Assembly: GCF_000368045.1 (NCBI RefSeq)
Contig: NZ_KB849234.1
Span: 371,102 to 435,101, forward strand
From: Acinetobacter johnsonii CIP 64.6
Lineage (GTDB): Bacteria; Pseudomonadota; Gammaproteobacteria; Pseudomonadales; Moraxellaceae
Length of the DNA: 64,000 nucleotides
Direction: 5' to 3'
A model generated the notes under the pieces. It was not told the origin of the DNA. It made no database searches and saw only the letters and a program-made list of their open reading frames with translations. Numbering within the stretch: position 1 is the first letter of the stretch; every line of letters starts with the position of its first letter. Below, piece by piece: positions 36,699 through 45,607 of this stretch. A program made the position numbers and the translations under genes.

Positions 36699-37619
36699 TT
36701 AGTGATAAAAGGCTTTGAGTAAATCACCTGCACCTTGAGCCAATAACTCTTGTGCAAGAACAACACCCAAATGCTCGGCTTCAGCGGCATCACCCGTCAC
36801 TTGTGCTTTGAGGAGCGTTTGCCCATCGACACTCCCCACACGCCCTTCGAGCTGGATGCGGTTGTCTGCTAAAGTGGCATAGCCTGCAATAGGTACCTGA
36901 CATCCACCTTCAAGATAAGCATTGAAAGCACGTTCAGCGCGAACACAGGTATCGGTTTCTATATGTAATAAAGGATGGATTAAATCCAATACCGCTTGAT
37001 CATTTGCACGACACTCTAGCCCTAAAGCGCCCTGACCCACGGCAGGTAAACTCAACTCTGGGCGAATGGTATGACGGATACGCTCTGCCAAACCCAAACG
37101 TTTTAATCCAGCACTTGCCAAAATAATGGCATCGTACTGACCTACATCCAATTTAGATAAACGCGTTCCCACGTTGCCACGTAAATCGATAATCTCTAGG
37201 TCGGGTCGTTGTTTTAAAATTTGGCATTTACGGCGTAAACTAGAGGTGCCGACCTTTGCTCCTTGTGGCAATGCATCAAAACTCGCATAACTATTCGACA
37301 CAAAGGCATCTAAAGGATCTTCACGCTCACAAATGACGGCCAGCGATAACCCCTCTGGCAAAGCCATTGGAACATCTTTCATCGAATGCACTGCCAAATC
37401 GGCACGACCATCCAACAAAGCGGCTTCAAGCTCTTTGACAAATAAACCTTTTCCACCAATTTTTGCCAATGGCGTATCTAAAATTTTGTCCCCTTGGGTA
37501 ACAAAAGTCACCAACTCTACTGTGAGCCCCGCATGCAGTGCTTCTAAACGAGCACGAATATGTTCAGCTTGCCAAAGAGCAAGCGGGCTTTGTCGAGTAG
37601 CGATCTTCAGGGTTTTCAT
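36699..37619 (-). CDS. hemC: Hydroxymethylbilane synthase (porphobilinogen deaminase)
   Basis: A 306-residue enzyme that joins four porphobilinogen units. Landmarks are the RQSPLALWQAE N-terminus, VHSMKDVP, the arginine loop GTSSLRRKCQI, and the cofactor-attachment cysteine in EGGCQVPIAGYA. First gene of the hemC-D-X-Y-thioesterase operon; 117 bases separate it from the response regulator gene. Confidence 0.96.
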   Translation of the reverse strand: MKTLKIATRQSPLALWQAEHIRARLEALHAGLTVELVTFVTQGDKILDTPLAKIGGKGLFVKELEAALLDGRADLAVHSMKDVPMALPEGLSLAVICEREDPLDAFVSNSYASFDALPQGAKVGTSSLRRKCQILKQRPDLEIIDLRGNVGTRLSKLDVGQYDAIILASAGLKRLGLAERIRHTIRPELSLPAVGQGALGLECRANDQAVLDLIHPLLHIETDTCVRAERAFNAYLEGGCQVPIAGYATLADNRIQLEGRVGSVDGQTLLKAQVTGDAAEAEHLGVVLAQELLAQGAGDLLKAFYH

Positions 37620-37736
37620 AAATTTTAGTATGTGCCAATAAGAATGAAACTATCTTAAACTGAATTTCCCCCATTGGAAATGTATTCAGCCTAAAGCGTC
37701 CCGTCTCATCAGCAGCAGAATCATTAAATTGGCATG

Positions 37737-38477
37737 CTAAAGCCTATGTAAGCGCTCTCGCAAGCCCGGTAAATGCCGTCGACTCACCGCTAGACGCTCA
37801 TCTAACTCACGGCAACGCACTTGATACTGCCCAGAGTTGACCACTTCAAGCCCTTCTAAAAAGTGAACTGAAACCAAGGCATTACGGTGGATACGAATAA
37901 AGGCATCCCCAAACTCATACTCTAAGTCTTTTAAGGTTTCATCAATTAAGACACTGCCGTTTTTGTGGCGTACCGTGACATATTTTTGATCCGCCAAAAA
38001 ATAGTAAATATTTTCAATGGGAACCAATTCCACACCACGATAGGTTTTCGCTGCGATTTGATGTCGCTTTATGTTAAATTCATCCATATTTTCTTTTTGT
38101 TTTATCTCGCTCATTTGAGCTTGGGTTAATTTAGTGAGGTGACCAAGCACCTGTTGCAATTCCTGTTGCATCACTGGTTTTAATAAATAACCTTCAGCAT
38201 GTGACTTAAATGCATCGAGCGCATGTTCATCATAAGCTGTACAAAACACCAAAGCAGGCATCGGTTCAAGTTGGCGCAAATAATGCGCACAGGTCAAACC
38301 ATCCATTTCTGGCATTTGAATATCTAAAAGTACCACATCTGGTTCATATTGTTGAGTTAATTCAATTGCTTGTTGACCATGTGAGGCTGTTGCCACCACT
38401 TGATGTCCGAGCTGACTCACCAATCTAGACAAACGTTCGATTGCTAAAGGCTCATCATCACAAATTAGGATGTCCAT
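37737..38477 (-). CDS. algR: LytTR-family response regulator (AlgR-like)
   Basis: A 246-residue regulator. The receiver domain has the acidic pocket (ICDDEP), phospho-acceptor Asp in VVLLDIQMPEMDG, and the conserved Lys in LLKPV. The C-terminal LytTR DNA-binding domain includes AFIRIHRNALVSVHFLEGLE. It follows its kinase gene on the same strand by 51 bases and sits just upstream of hemC, as algR does in Pseudomonas. The name rests on this synteny and on domain type. Confidence 0.85.
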   Translation of the reverse strand: MDILICDDEPLAIERLSRLVSQLGHQVVATASHGQQAIELTQQYEPDVVLLDIQMPEMDGLTCAHYLRQLEPMPALVFCTAYDEHALDAFKSHAEGYLLKPVMQQELQQVLGHLTKLTQAQMSEIKQKENMDEFNIKRHQIAAKTYRGVELVPIENIYYFLADQKYVTVRHKNGSVLIDETLKDLEYEFGDAFIRIHRNALVSVHFLEGLEVVNSGQYQVRCRELDERLAVSRRHLPGLRERLHRL

Positions 38478-38528
38478 TTATCTCCTCCCCAACAGTCACC
38501 TTGTTTATTTTTATAGGTTCACTGCGGC

Positions 38529-39638
38529 TTATTTATATTGATACTGCACAACAGTGGTATACATTCCCTCCCCTGCATAGGTTTGAAAGCTCACAGTTCG
38601 CCCAAAATATGCCTCTAGACGCTGCTTCACATTTTCAATGGCAATACCATGTCCTTGTCGTTTATGAATTGTTTCCTTTGTAAATGGGTTAGTTATGACG
38701 ATATTAACTTGATTTTGCAATATTTCAATCAGTACACTTATCGTACTCTTAGTTAAAAATTTTTCAACACCATGAAAAATACTATTTTCAAGTAAAGGTT
38801 GTAAAGTTAAGAGTGGAATTTGTACCTGCTTACACAATTCGGCATGCTCGATTTTCCATTCAACCTGTAAACGATCCCCCAAACGAATTTGCTCAATCGC
38901 CAAATAACGCTGACACAACTCAATTTCATCACTGAGCTTGACCAGTTTTAACTCTTGGAAACTGGCTCTAAACAGACGCGATAGATTGAGCAACATCTGT
39001 TCGGCTTTATCTGGGTCAATCGCAATTAGGCAAATCACATTGTTTAAACTATTAAACAAAAAATGCGGGTGGATACGGGCTTGCATCGCCTGCACCCGCG
39101 CATTCAGCTCACTATTTTGCTGCCTAAACCATTGCTCTCTTAGGTACAAATAACGAAAACAAAAGCTGCCCAACAGCAAGCCATAACCCAAATGCAAAAC
39201 CACATCATTCCATAAGATGGCTGAAGTCAAACCATTGAAACTAAAATTAGCTCCAAAGAAGATCAGTATATTAAGGCTGAGCGTGGTCACCAACACAATG
39301 ATCTGCAATAGAAAAAAGCCTGACAATAAAGTCATACCTAGACTCAAATCTTGCAACTTTTTTTGCCCATGTTGCATTAGCGCAGCAAAAGACAGTAAAA
39401 CCCAATTGATGTACAGCATATAGCCCAGCACATGCTCAAACACCAAGTTTGACCAAGACTGTGCCTCGGCCAAAGCCAACAGCATGGCCAACAAATTTCC
39501 ACCAACAAATAATTCCAACAAATGCGGCCATTGCACGATTTTGCTAAATAAATAAGAGATATTTGGCTTAGCCATACTGGAAGTTAAACTTTGCGCATCT
39601 TGAACTTCGGCAAGTTGTCTTGAATTTGTTATACTCAT
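38529..39638 (-). CDS. algZ: LytS/AlgZ-like sensor histidine kinase
   Basis: A 369-residue membrane kinase from ATG 39638; the frame extends upstream into the divergent argH leader but homologues start near MSITN. Four hydrophobic segments occupy about residues 40-170. The H-box is RIHPHFLFNSLNNV, the N-box LQPLLENSIFHG and the G-box GHGIAIENVKQRL, all of the His_kinase/LytS type. It lacks the classical DHp four-helix sequence. Divergent from argH, with only 35 bases between. Confidence 0.85.
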   Translation of the reverse strand: MSITNSRQLAEVQDAQSLTSSMAKPNISYLFSKIVQWPHLLELFVGGNLLAMLLALAEAQSWSNLVFEHVLGYMLYINWVLLSFAALMQHGQKKLQDLSLGMTLLSGFFLLQIIVLVTTLSLNILIFFGANFSFNGLTSAILWNDVVLHLGYGLLLGSFCFRYLYLREQWFRQQNSELNARVQAMQARIHPHFLFNSLNNVICLIAIDPDKAEQMLLNLSRLFRASFQELKLVKLSDEIELCQRYLAIEQIRLGDRLQVEWKIEHAELCKQVQIPLLTLQPLLENSIFHGVEKFLTKSTISVLIEILQNQVNIVITNPFTKETIHKRQGHGIAIENVKQRLEAYFGRTVSFQTYAGEGMYTTVVQYQYK

Positions 39639-39673
39639 GCGAGTTCTACCGCTTTTTATCTTATTGAGCCGAC

Positions 39674-41107
39674 ATGACCACATCTTCTAATTCCTCAAAT
39701 CCGTCACAAGCCCAAACTTCGGGTATGTGGGGCGGTCGTTTCTCTGAAGCTACTGATGCCTTTGTTGCTGAATTTACAGCATCTGTACAATTTGACCAAC
39801 GCTTTTATAAACAAGATATTGCAGGTTCTATTGCTCACGCGACCATGCTTGCAAAAGTTGGCGTTCTGACAGAACAAGAACGTGATGACATCATCAATGG
39901 CTTAAACACCATTCAAGCTGAAATCGAAGCGGGTCAGTTCGAATGGCGTATTGACCTAGAAGATGTGCACATGAACATTGAGTCGCGTTTGACTCAACGG
40001 ATTGGCATCACAGGTAAAAAGCTCCACACCGGTCGTAGCCGTAATGACCAAGTGGCAACCGATATTCGCCTCTATGTCCGCGATGAGATCGATGCCATTT
40101 TAGAATTACTAAAAAAATTACAAAAAGGTATTTTGAGTATTGCTGCGCAAAACACACATACCATTATGCCGGGCTTCACCCACTTACAAACGGCACAGCC
40201 CGTGACTTTTGGTCACCATCTGTTGGCATGGTTTGAAATGTTAGTACGTGACTCTGAGCGTCTCATTGACTGTCGTAAACGTACTAACCGTATGCCTTTA
40301 GGTTCAGCAGCACTTGCGGGTACCACTTACCCAATCGACCGCGCATTTACAGCAGAGTTACTGGGTTTTGAAGCTGTTTCTGAAAACTCACTCGATGCAG
40401 TATCTGATCGCGACTTCGGTATTGAATTCAATGCTGCGGCTTCTCTGATCATGATGCACTTATCACGTATGTCAGAAGAACTGATTCTTTGGACGTCTGC
40501 ACAGTTTAAGTTTGTAAACATTCCAGACCGTTTCTGTACTGGCTCTTCAATCATGCCACAAAAGAAAAATCCAGATGTGCCTGAGTTAGTGCGTGGTAAA
40601 ACAGGCCGTGTCTATGGCGACTTGATGAGTTTGTTAACACTGATGAAAGGTCAACCGTTGGCGTATAACAAAGACAACCAAGAAGACAAAGAACCGTTGT
40701 TTGATGCGATTGATACCGTGCGTGGCTCGCTCATGGCTTTTGCAGACATGATTCCTGCTTTGGTGCCAAACATCGACATCATGCGTGAAGCAGCGCTGCG
40801 TGGTTTCTCAACCGCAACTGACTTGGCTGATTACCTTGTGAAAAATGGCGTGGCTTTCCGTGATGCACATGAAATTGTGGGTAAAGCTGTTGCTTTAGGT
40901 GTTCAAGAGTCAAAAGATCTTTCTGAATTAACTTTAGAACAACTTCAACAGTTCTCTGACTTAATTCAAGCGGATGTATTTGAAAAAGCACTAACCCTTG
41001 AAGCGTCAGTCAATGCACGTAACCACATTGGTGGAACTGCACCTGCGCAAGTCGAAGCTGCCATTGAACGTGCCCATGCGCGTTTAGAAAAACTTTATGC
41101 TCAATAA
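39674..41107 (+). CDS. argH: Argininosuccinate lyase
   Basis: A 477-residue fumarase-superfamily enzyme that splits argininosuccinate into arginine and fumarate. The superfamily signature GSSIMPQKKNPD with the catalytic Ser is present, as are SRNDQVATD and THLQTAQPVT. GAG stands six bases before the ATG. Divergent from the LytS-type kinase and followed by yggX after 12 bases. Confidence 0.97.
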   Translation: MTTSSNSSNPSQAQTSGMWGGRFSEATDAFVAEFTASVQFDQRFYKQDIAGSIAHATMLAKVGVLTEQERDDIINGLNTIQAEIEAGQFEWRIDLEDVHMNIESRLTQRIGITGKKLHTGRSRNDQVATDIRLYVRDEIDAILELLKKLQKGILSIAAQNTHTIMPGFTHLQTAQPVTFGHHLLAWFEMLVRDSERLIDCRKRTNRMPLGSAALAGTTYPIDRAFTAELLGFEAVSENSLDAVSDRDFGIEFNAAASLIMMHLSRMSEELILWTSAQFKFVNIPDRFCTGSSIMPQKKNPDVPELVRGKTGRVYGDLMSLLTLMKGQPLAYNKDNQEDKEPLFDAIDTVRGSLMAFADMIPALVPNIDIMREAALRGFSTATDLADYLVKNGVAFRDAHEIVGKAVALGVQESKDLSELTLEQLQQFSDLIQADVFEKALTLEASVNARNHIGGTAPAQVEAAIERAHARLEKLYAQ

Positions 41108-41119
41108 GGACGTCTAGAT

Positions 41120-41392
41120 ATGACTCGACAAGTTTTTTGCCGTAAATATCAAACAGAAATGGAAGGTTTAGACTTTGCACCGTTTCCTGGTGCAAAAGGC
41201 CAAGAACTTTTTGAAAACATCTCCAAGCAAGCTTGGGGAGAATGGTTAAAGCACCAAACCACTTTAATCAATGAAAAACGCTTAAATGTGTTTGAACCTG
41301 ATGCGAAAAAGTTTCTTGAAGAACAACGTGAGAAGTTCTTTAACAATGATGAAAGCTTAGAAAAAGCAGAAGGCTTAAAGCCTGAGGCGTGA
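41120..41392 (+). CDS. yggX: Probable Fe(2+)-trafficking protein YggX
   Basis: A 90-residue small cytosolic protein, MTRQVFCRKYQTEMEGLDFAPFPG, identical in plan to YggX, which protects iron-sulfur clusters from oxidative damage. The single conserved Cys near residue 7 is present. AAGGA lies nine bases before the ATG; the gene follows argH by 12 bases and ends at a terminator. Confidence 0.94.
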   Translation: MTRQVFCRKYQTEMEGLDFAPFPGAKGQELFENISKQAWGEWLKHQTTLINEKRLNVFEPDAKKFLEEQREKFFNNDESLEKAEGLKPEA

Positions 41393-41408
41393 TAAAGCGT
41401 TGCACATT

Positions 41409-41438
41409 TGAAAAGCTCCGACATCGGGGCTTTTCTTT
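41409..41438 (+). terminator. argH-yggX terminator
   Basis: Stem aaaagctccg/cggggctttt (41411-41434, one mismatch) followed by ctttttatt. Confidence 0.82.
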
Positions 41439-41606
41439 TTATTCATACAATGTTCTATCCAAGCACAGGGATGACCAAACCCCAAATAGATGACATATTA
41501 ATGACTCAATCAGACTATAGAACAGCTATTTGTATCTAAATAATTAAGTGTAAACATAGCGCTACACAACCATTGCAAAACTCAACATTACACTACAAGA
41601 ACCTAC
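41439..41606. other. Non-coding stretch before the candidate small RNA
   Basis: No credible ORF. A split inverted repeat tgttctat/atagaaca (41451-41458 with 41517-41524) is the only structure seen. Confidence 0.4.
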
Positions 41607-41635
41607 ATGACGCAGAAAAACATCTTTCCTATAAT
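41607..41635 (+). promoter_or_regulatory. Sigma-70 promoter of the candidate small RNA
   Basis: A perfect TATAAT box at 41630-41635, with a weak -35 candidate (tgacgc, 41608-41613) 16 bases upstream. The expected start is about 41642. Confidence 0.6.
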
Positions 41636-41641
41636 GGCATT

Positions 41642-41727
41642 CAAGGATAGAGGGAAACCTCTTATCGATAACGATAAATATCCCCGATTTTAGTCTCAGA
41701 TTTCCCCCAAAGTCTGAGATTTTTTTT
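41642..41727 (+). ncRNA. Candidate small RNA, about 86 nt
   Basis: The segment has a perfect TATAAT box just upstream and an intrinsic terminator at its end (stem tctcaga/tctgaga 41694-41700 with 41713-41719, T8 tail). Near the 5' end gatagagg and cctcttatc pair around a GAAA tetraloop with one bulge. Between the hairpins is an unpaired AU-rich stretch containing TCCCCG; the terminator loop is CCCCC. No ORF is present. Such C-rich exposed sites often pair with ribosome binding sites, but targets are unknown. No match to a named RNA family was recognised. Confidence 0.6.
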
Positions 41728-41748
41728 ATCCGAAAATTAAGCAACCAT

Positions 41749-41774
41749 TAAAAAGCACAACCGAAGTTGTGCTT
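41749..41774 (-). terminator. phoU terminator
   Basis: Perfect 8-bp stem agcacaac/gttgtgct (41754-41773). In the minus-strand RNA the loop is UUCG closed by C-G, followed by five T. It lies 22 bases after the phoU stop. Confidence 0.88.
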
Positions 41775-41795
41775 GAAAAATAAGTTTCGCTTTTT

Positions 41796-42512
41796 TTATT
41801 TTTGGATATGTTTTTCAACTTCTTCAAAACTGGTATGACGTACATCCAAACCTTTCACCATGTAAATCACTTGTTCAGAGATATTACGCGCATGATCGCC
41901 AATCCGTTCTAATGAACGCAATACCCACATCACATTAATCACACGGGCAATATGACGCGGGTCTTCAATCATATAAGTCATCAAAGTACGCGTTGCAGAT
42001 TGATATTCACGGTCAATATCAGCATCGGCCATCATCACACGTAGCGCTTGTTCTGCATCTAAGCGTGCAAAAGCGTCTAGGGCATCATGAATCATGACAC
42101 GGACTTGGTTACCAATATGACGCGTTTCCATATAACCGCGAGGGGATTCGCCATCTTCACATAAGCTTTGCGCAATACGAGCAATTTTCGCCGCTTCATC
42201 ACCAATACGCTCTAGGTCGGTATTGGCTTTCGACATCGCAATTACCATACGCAAATCAATCGCAGCAGGATGACGACGCGCCAAAATCAAGGTCAAGGCC
42301 TCATCAATTTCACGTTCGAGCTGATTCACCGCATTGTCTTTAAACTGGACATCGACCGCTAAGTTGGCATCAGTGTCGAGTAGCGCATGAATTGCATTTG
42401 CCACTTGTTGCTCTACCAAACCACCCATGGTCATAAATTTGGTGTTCACATCCTGCAAATCTTCGTTGAATTGCGAAGAAATGTGATGGTTTAAAACAGG
42501 ACTATTTGGCAA
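41796..42512 (-). CDS. phoU: Phosphate signalling protein PhoU
   Basis: A 238-residue all-helical protein made of two PhoU repeats (QLEREIDEALTLILARRHPAAIDLR and the second ALRVMMADADIDREYQ ... ERIGDHARNISEQVI). It links the Pst transporter to PhoR and represses the phosphate response. The start is TTG at 42512, with GGAG eight bases upstream; no ATG lies near. No pst or phoBR genes are adjacent. Confidence 0.92.
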   Translation of the reverse strand: MPNSPVLNHHISSQFNEDLQDVNTKFMTMGGLVEQQVANAIHALLDTDANLAVDVQFKDNAVNQLEREIDEALTLILARRHPAAIDLRMVIAMSKANTDLERIGDEAAKIARIAQSLCEDGESPRGYMETRHIGNQVRVMIHDALDAFARLDAEQALRVMMADADIDREYQSATRTLMTYMIEDPRHIARVINVMWVLRSLERIGDHARNISEQVIYMVKGLDVRHTSFEEVEKHIQK

Positions 42513-42601
42513 AGGACGTACTCCACAGCAACATCATGAGGGACTAAAGATTGAGCGATATTAAAGCATAGCAATTGTGAAGATTTGATGACAAGACCCT
42601 T

Positions 42602-43930
42602 TTATAAGCGTGCTTTGTCCACCAACCATGCATTCATTTCTTGAATATCTTGTTCAGTCAACTTACCCACAGATGCCTTTAAATGCAAGACATTGATCAG
42701 ATAGTCATACCTAGCATTGACATAGTCTTGCTTGGCTGAAAAGGCATTGCGCTGTGCCAGTAAAACATCGACCATGGTTTTTAAGCCCTCTTGATACTGC
42801 GCTTGGGAGGCACGAGAGACGAGGCTGGATGATTCCATGGCAGCTTTACGTGCTTGCAACTTGGCTTGGTCTGTTTCCACTTGTAAATAAGACTTTTTCA
42901 CCTCGGTATTGGCTTTACGGATAGCTGCATCCAATTCAGCTTCAGATTTTTTGACGTTAACAGCGGCTTTTTGAATCGACTTCTTGGTTCGCCCCCCCGT
43001 ATAGACATTCCAATTCATCTCAATACCAATCTGATCAAAGTTGCCTTTGGCCGACATAATATTCTCAGGCGTCTGCTCACTATAACCATAGCTTCCCACA
43101 GCTTCAATTTGCGGATACAACGCAGCTTGTTCAACCCGTTTTTGATCTTCAGCATAGCGCTGTTGTAAACGTGCCTGCTGAATGCCTAAGTTCTGTGCGA
43201 GAGCTAAATTGGTCCATGCCGAAAGCTCTGCGGGATAAGGTTTTTGAAACTGAAAGTCTTCACGCAACACTGCCAAGTTTTCTTGATAAGGCCCGATAAT
43301 TTGCGCCAGTTGTTCATGCGCCAAGACCAGTTGTACATGCGTCGCAATGCGGTTGGCCTGTGCGCTTTGGTATTGTGCATTGGCTTCACTCACATCACTT
43401 TTTGCCACCAAACCCTCTCTGAGTTTGGCATTCATCATATTCAGTTGCTCAAGTAGAGTCCGTTCTTCTTGTAAATTGGCTGCGGTTAAACTTTGTTGGC
43501 GCAGTACATTAAAATAGGCTTCCGTCACCGCTAAAATGTGTTGCTGTCGCTGTAGCTGTAAATTGACTTCACTTAAACTGAGGGAGGTCTTGACTTGTTT
43601 CAACCCTTCCCACGCATCCCAACGAAAAAGGGGTTGGCGCGCCGTAATCGCCACTTGTTTGGTGGTGGTCGTATCGGGCATGGAAAGAACCGAACTCACC
43701 TGCCCAATGGGTTGATTTTTTCGAGTCACATTCCCAGACAGACCAATGGTAGGTAGTAAATTGCCTTGTGCAATGCCTAAATTGAGTTGATCTGCTTCAT
43801 ATTGGAGTAAATTGGCTTGCCAGTTGGGATCATTGACTTTGGCGCGTTGTAAAGCGTCGACCAAATCCAAGGCATGACTCCACGGCGCGAAAAACAACAC
43901 ACAGCTGGCTAGGATACATTTAATCTTCAT
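42602..43930 (-). CDS. TolC-family outer-membrane channel protein
   Basis: A 442-residue precursor with a signal peptide (cleavage near SHA/LD) and two repeats of the outer-membrane efflux protein domain: LVDALQRAKVNDPNWQ at the start and LALAQNLGIQQARLQQ midway. It resembles TolC, the trimeric exit duct for drug pumps and type I secretion. It lies near thiC, nudF and cpdA, as tolC does in several gammaproteobacteria. No inner-membrane partner genes are adjacent. Confidence 0.85.
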   Translation of the reverse strand: MKIKCILASCVLFFAPWSHALDLVDALQRAKVNDPNWQANLLQYEADQLNLGIAQGNLLPTIGLSGNVTRKNQPIGQVSSVLSMPDTTTTKQVAITARQPLFRWDAWEGLKQVKTSLSLSEVNLQLQRQQHILAVTEAYFNVLRQQSLTAANLQEERTLLEQLNMMNAKLREGLVAKSDVSEANAQYQSAQANRIATHVQLVLAHEQLAQIIGPYQENLAVLREDFQFQKPYPAELSAWTNLALAQNLGIQQARLQQRYAEDQKRVEQAALYPQIEAVGSYGYSEQTPENIMSAKGNFDQIGIEMNWNVYTGGRTKKSIQKAAVNVKKSEAELDAAIRKANTEVKKSYLQVETDQAKLQARKAAMESSSLVSRASQAQYQEGLKTMVDVLLAQRNAFSAKQDYVNARYDYLINVLHLKASVGKLTEQDIQEMNAWLVDKARL

Positions 43931-44210
43931 TGTTTTCAGTCAACCTTTCCGCCTCACTGGCCTCGTTCTGAGCAACGCTATACTAAAACGGGTTGTCATT
44001 TTTTTCGTATATTTTTTATTGCACTGGTTACAATAGCGCCCACTAATTTGTTCATTATGAAGTAAATATTAAACAGTGTCACAGCCCGTTCAACAAACTC
44101 ATTCACAATACTACACATTAAAAATTCCATTCCCCCTATAAAATGAGCCATGGAGAAAAGGAGTTTCTCTACTGTGTTGTCGCTGAACTGAGTTTTTTGA
44201 TCGAGTCGCT

Positions 44211-45263
44211 GTGAATCATTCTTCTTTATTTTCGCTTAAACCTTACGCACTGATTTTTATGTGTGCGCTGTTGGCTGCCTGTCAGAAACCTGAACCAGTC
44301 AGCTTTCAAGAGCCTGCACAAATAGAAGCGTCTTCGACTCAAACCTTGGACTTAACCGACTTGTGCCAAAAAATTGACAAAAACATGTCGGAAATAGATG
44401 CACAACGTACGACTTTTGCTCTAGAGCAAATCAATCAAGATCTTAAGCTATGTTTACCTTTACTCGGCTTTCAACAACAAAAGCATTTATTGGGTTTATC
44501 CAATAAAATGTATCATGACTTTTTGTCGGTTGAACGTACGCCGCAACAGCAGCGCGCTTTTGAAAGTTATGCCCTAGAAATGGCGCAACATCCGACCATT
44601 CAACAAAGTCTTTTTGAGCAACTGACCATTCGCGACCAATACCTCATCAAACACCAAGGACAGTCTTATGTCGAGTTGTTTGATGCAGGCGAAGGACAAG
44701 TGCATTACCGCCGTAGCCCTGAATATTTAGCCAAAATTTTTGCGCCTTATCTCCCTGTCGCAGAGCAAGAGTTTATTGAACATCTGGCAACACAAAATCA
44801 ATACCCTGCCGTGATTGGAAGTCAGGTCAAAATTGATGCCAAAGAAATTGCAGATCGTGCACTGTATTGGGAAAGCTACTTACAGCAATATCCAAAAAGT
44901 AGCTATCACCAAGATGCACGTCATCTATTGAATCTATACAGCACCCTCTTGTTTATCGGACTGGATACTCAACGCGTTTACGACGGCTATACCGTGCAAA
45001 GCAACTATTTGGAAGAAATTGAGCGCCTAGCCGCATTAAAAAATTCAATAGTGACGGATCAAGCGCGCTTATTTTTAAAGTTTGTGGCGCTCAGCCCTGA
45101 ACAAAGAGCGGCTCAAATCATCTTGCCTGCTTCCGCTCACGCACAGCGCCTCGGTGCAGATCAACTCTTACAAAGACAATTGGCGCACTTTATCCAACTG
45201 CGTATGATCCAACCCGATCAAGGCAAAGACTGCTTAAGCGATGCCATTTGCTTAGAACGTTGA
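44211..45263 (+). CDS. Hypothetical lipoprotein
   Basis: A 350-residue protein. The N-terminal signal ends in a lipobox LLAAC with Cys24 (LIFMCALLAACQKPEP), so it is a predicted lipoprotein of the inner or outer membrane. The rest is helical, rich in Gln and Leu, with two more Cys near residues 51 and 66 and a Cys pair at the extreme C-terminus (KDCLSDAICLER). The start is GTG at 44211 with GAG five bases upstream. No family recognised. It is divergent from the TolC-type gene. Confidence 0.7.
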   Translation: MNHSSLFSLKPYALIFMCALLAACQKPEPVSFQEPAQIEASSTQTLDLTDLCQKIDKNMSEIDAQRTTFALEQINQDLKLCLPLLGFQQQKHLLGLSNKMYHDFLSVERTPQQQRAFESYALEMAQHPTIQQSLFEQLTIRDQYLIKHQGQSYVELFDAGEGQVHYRRSPEYLAKIFAPYLPVAEQEFIEHLATQNQYPAVIGSQVKIDAKEIADRALYWESYLQQYPKSSYHQDARHLLNLYSTLLFIGLDTQRVYDGYTVQSNYLEEIERLAALKNSIVTDQARLFLKFVALSPEQRAAQIILPASAHAQRLGADQLLQRQLAHFIQLRMIQPDQGKDCLSDAICLER

Positions 45264-45336
45264 ACACATTTCCCTTTCACACTTTGAATAAAAAGGTAGC
45301 TGTTTTTAACAACAGTGCATGTTAAGATGATGCATC

Positions 45337-45452
45337 GCTTGACGGAGCGCGAGTAATTGCTCGCTGAGATCAGCTAAGACTTTTCAATAATAAAGTTTTG
45401 AAGCTGAGTACCGTTGAACCTGATCAGGTTAAGACCTGCGTAGGAATCAAGC
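45337..45452 (+). ncRNA. TPP riboswitch
   Basis: A thiamine pyrophosphate aptamer in the thiC leader. The P1 stem is gcttga/tcaagc (45337-45342 with 45447-45452); the conserved core CTGAGA (45362-45367) and ACCGTTGAACCTGATCAGGT (45408-45427), then GCGTAGGAA, are all present. The distance to the thiC ATG is about 155 bases. A hairpin near 45483-45499 (tatttc/gaaata) may be part of the expression platform. It is expected to reduce thiC expression when TPP is abundant. Confidence 0.96.
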
Positions 45453-45607
45453 CATCTAAAAACTGAACGCCTTTCCTTGAACTATTTCCAGTAGAAATAC
45501 ATCCGTTGCATTTGTACCCGCAAATCAACAACACACAGAAATAGCTTCAATTGCCATCGTTTTTGGTCGTGCTTGATTCGTTGATGTCATTCATAAGGAT
45601 CATTGCA

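Noticed and set aside
41562..41744. A 60-codon minus-strand ORF across the candidate small RNA
   Set aside because: It lacks a ribosome binding site and conserved sequence, and covers the hairpin and terminator of the plus-strand unit. It is a chance frame.
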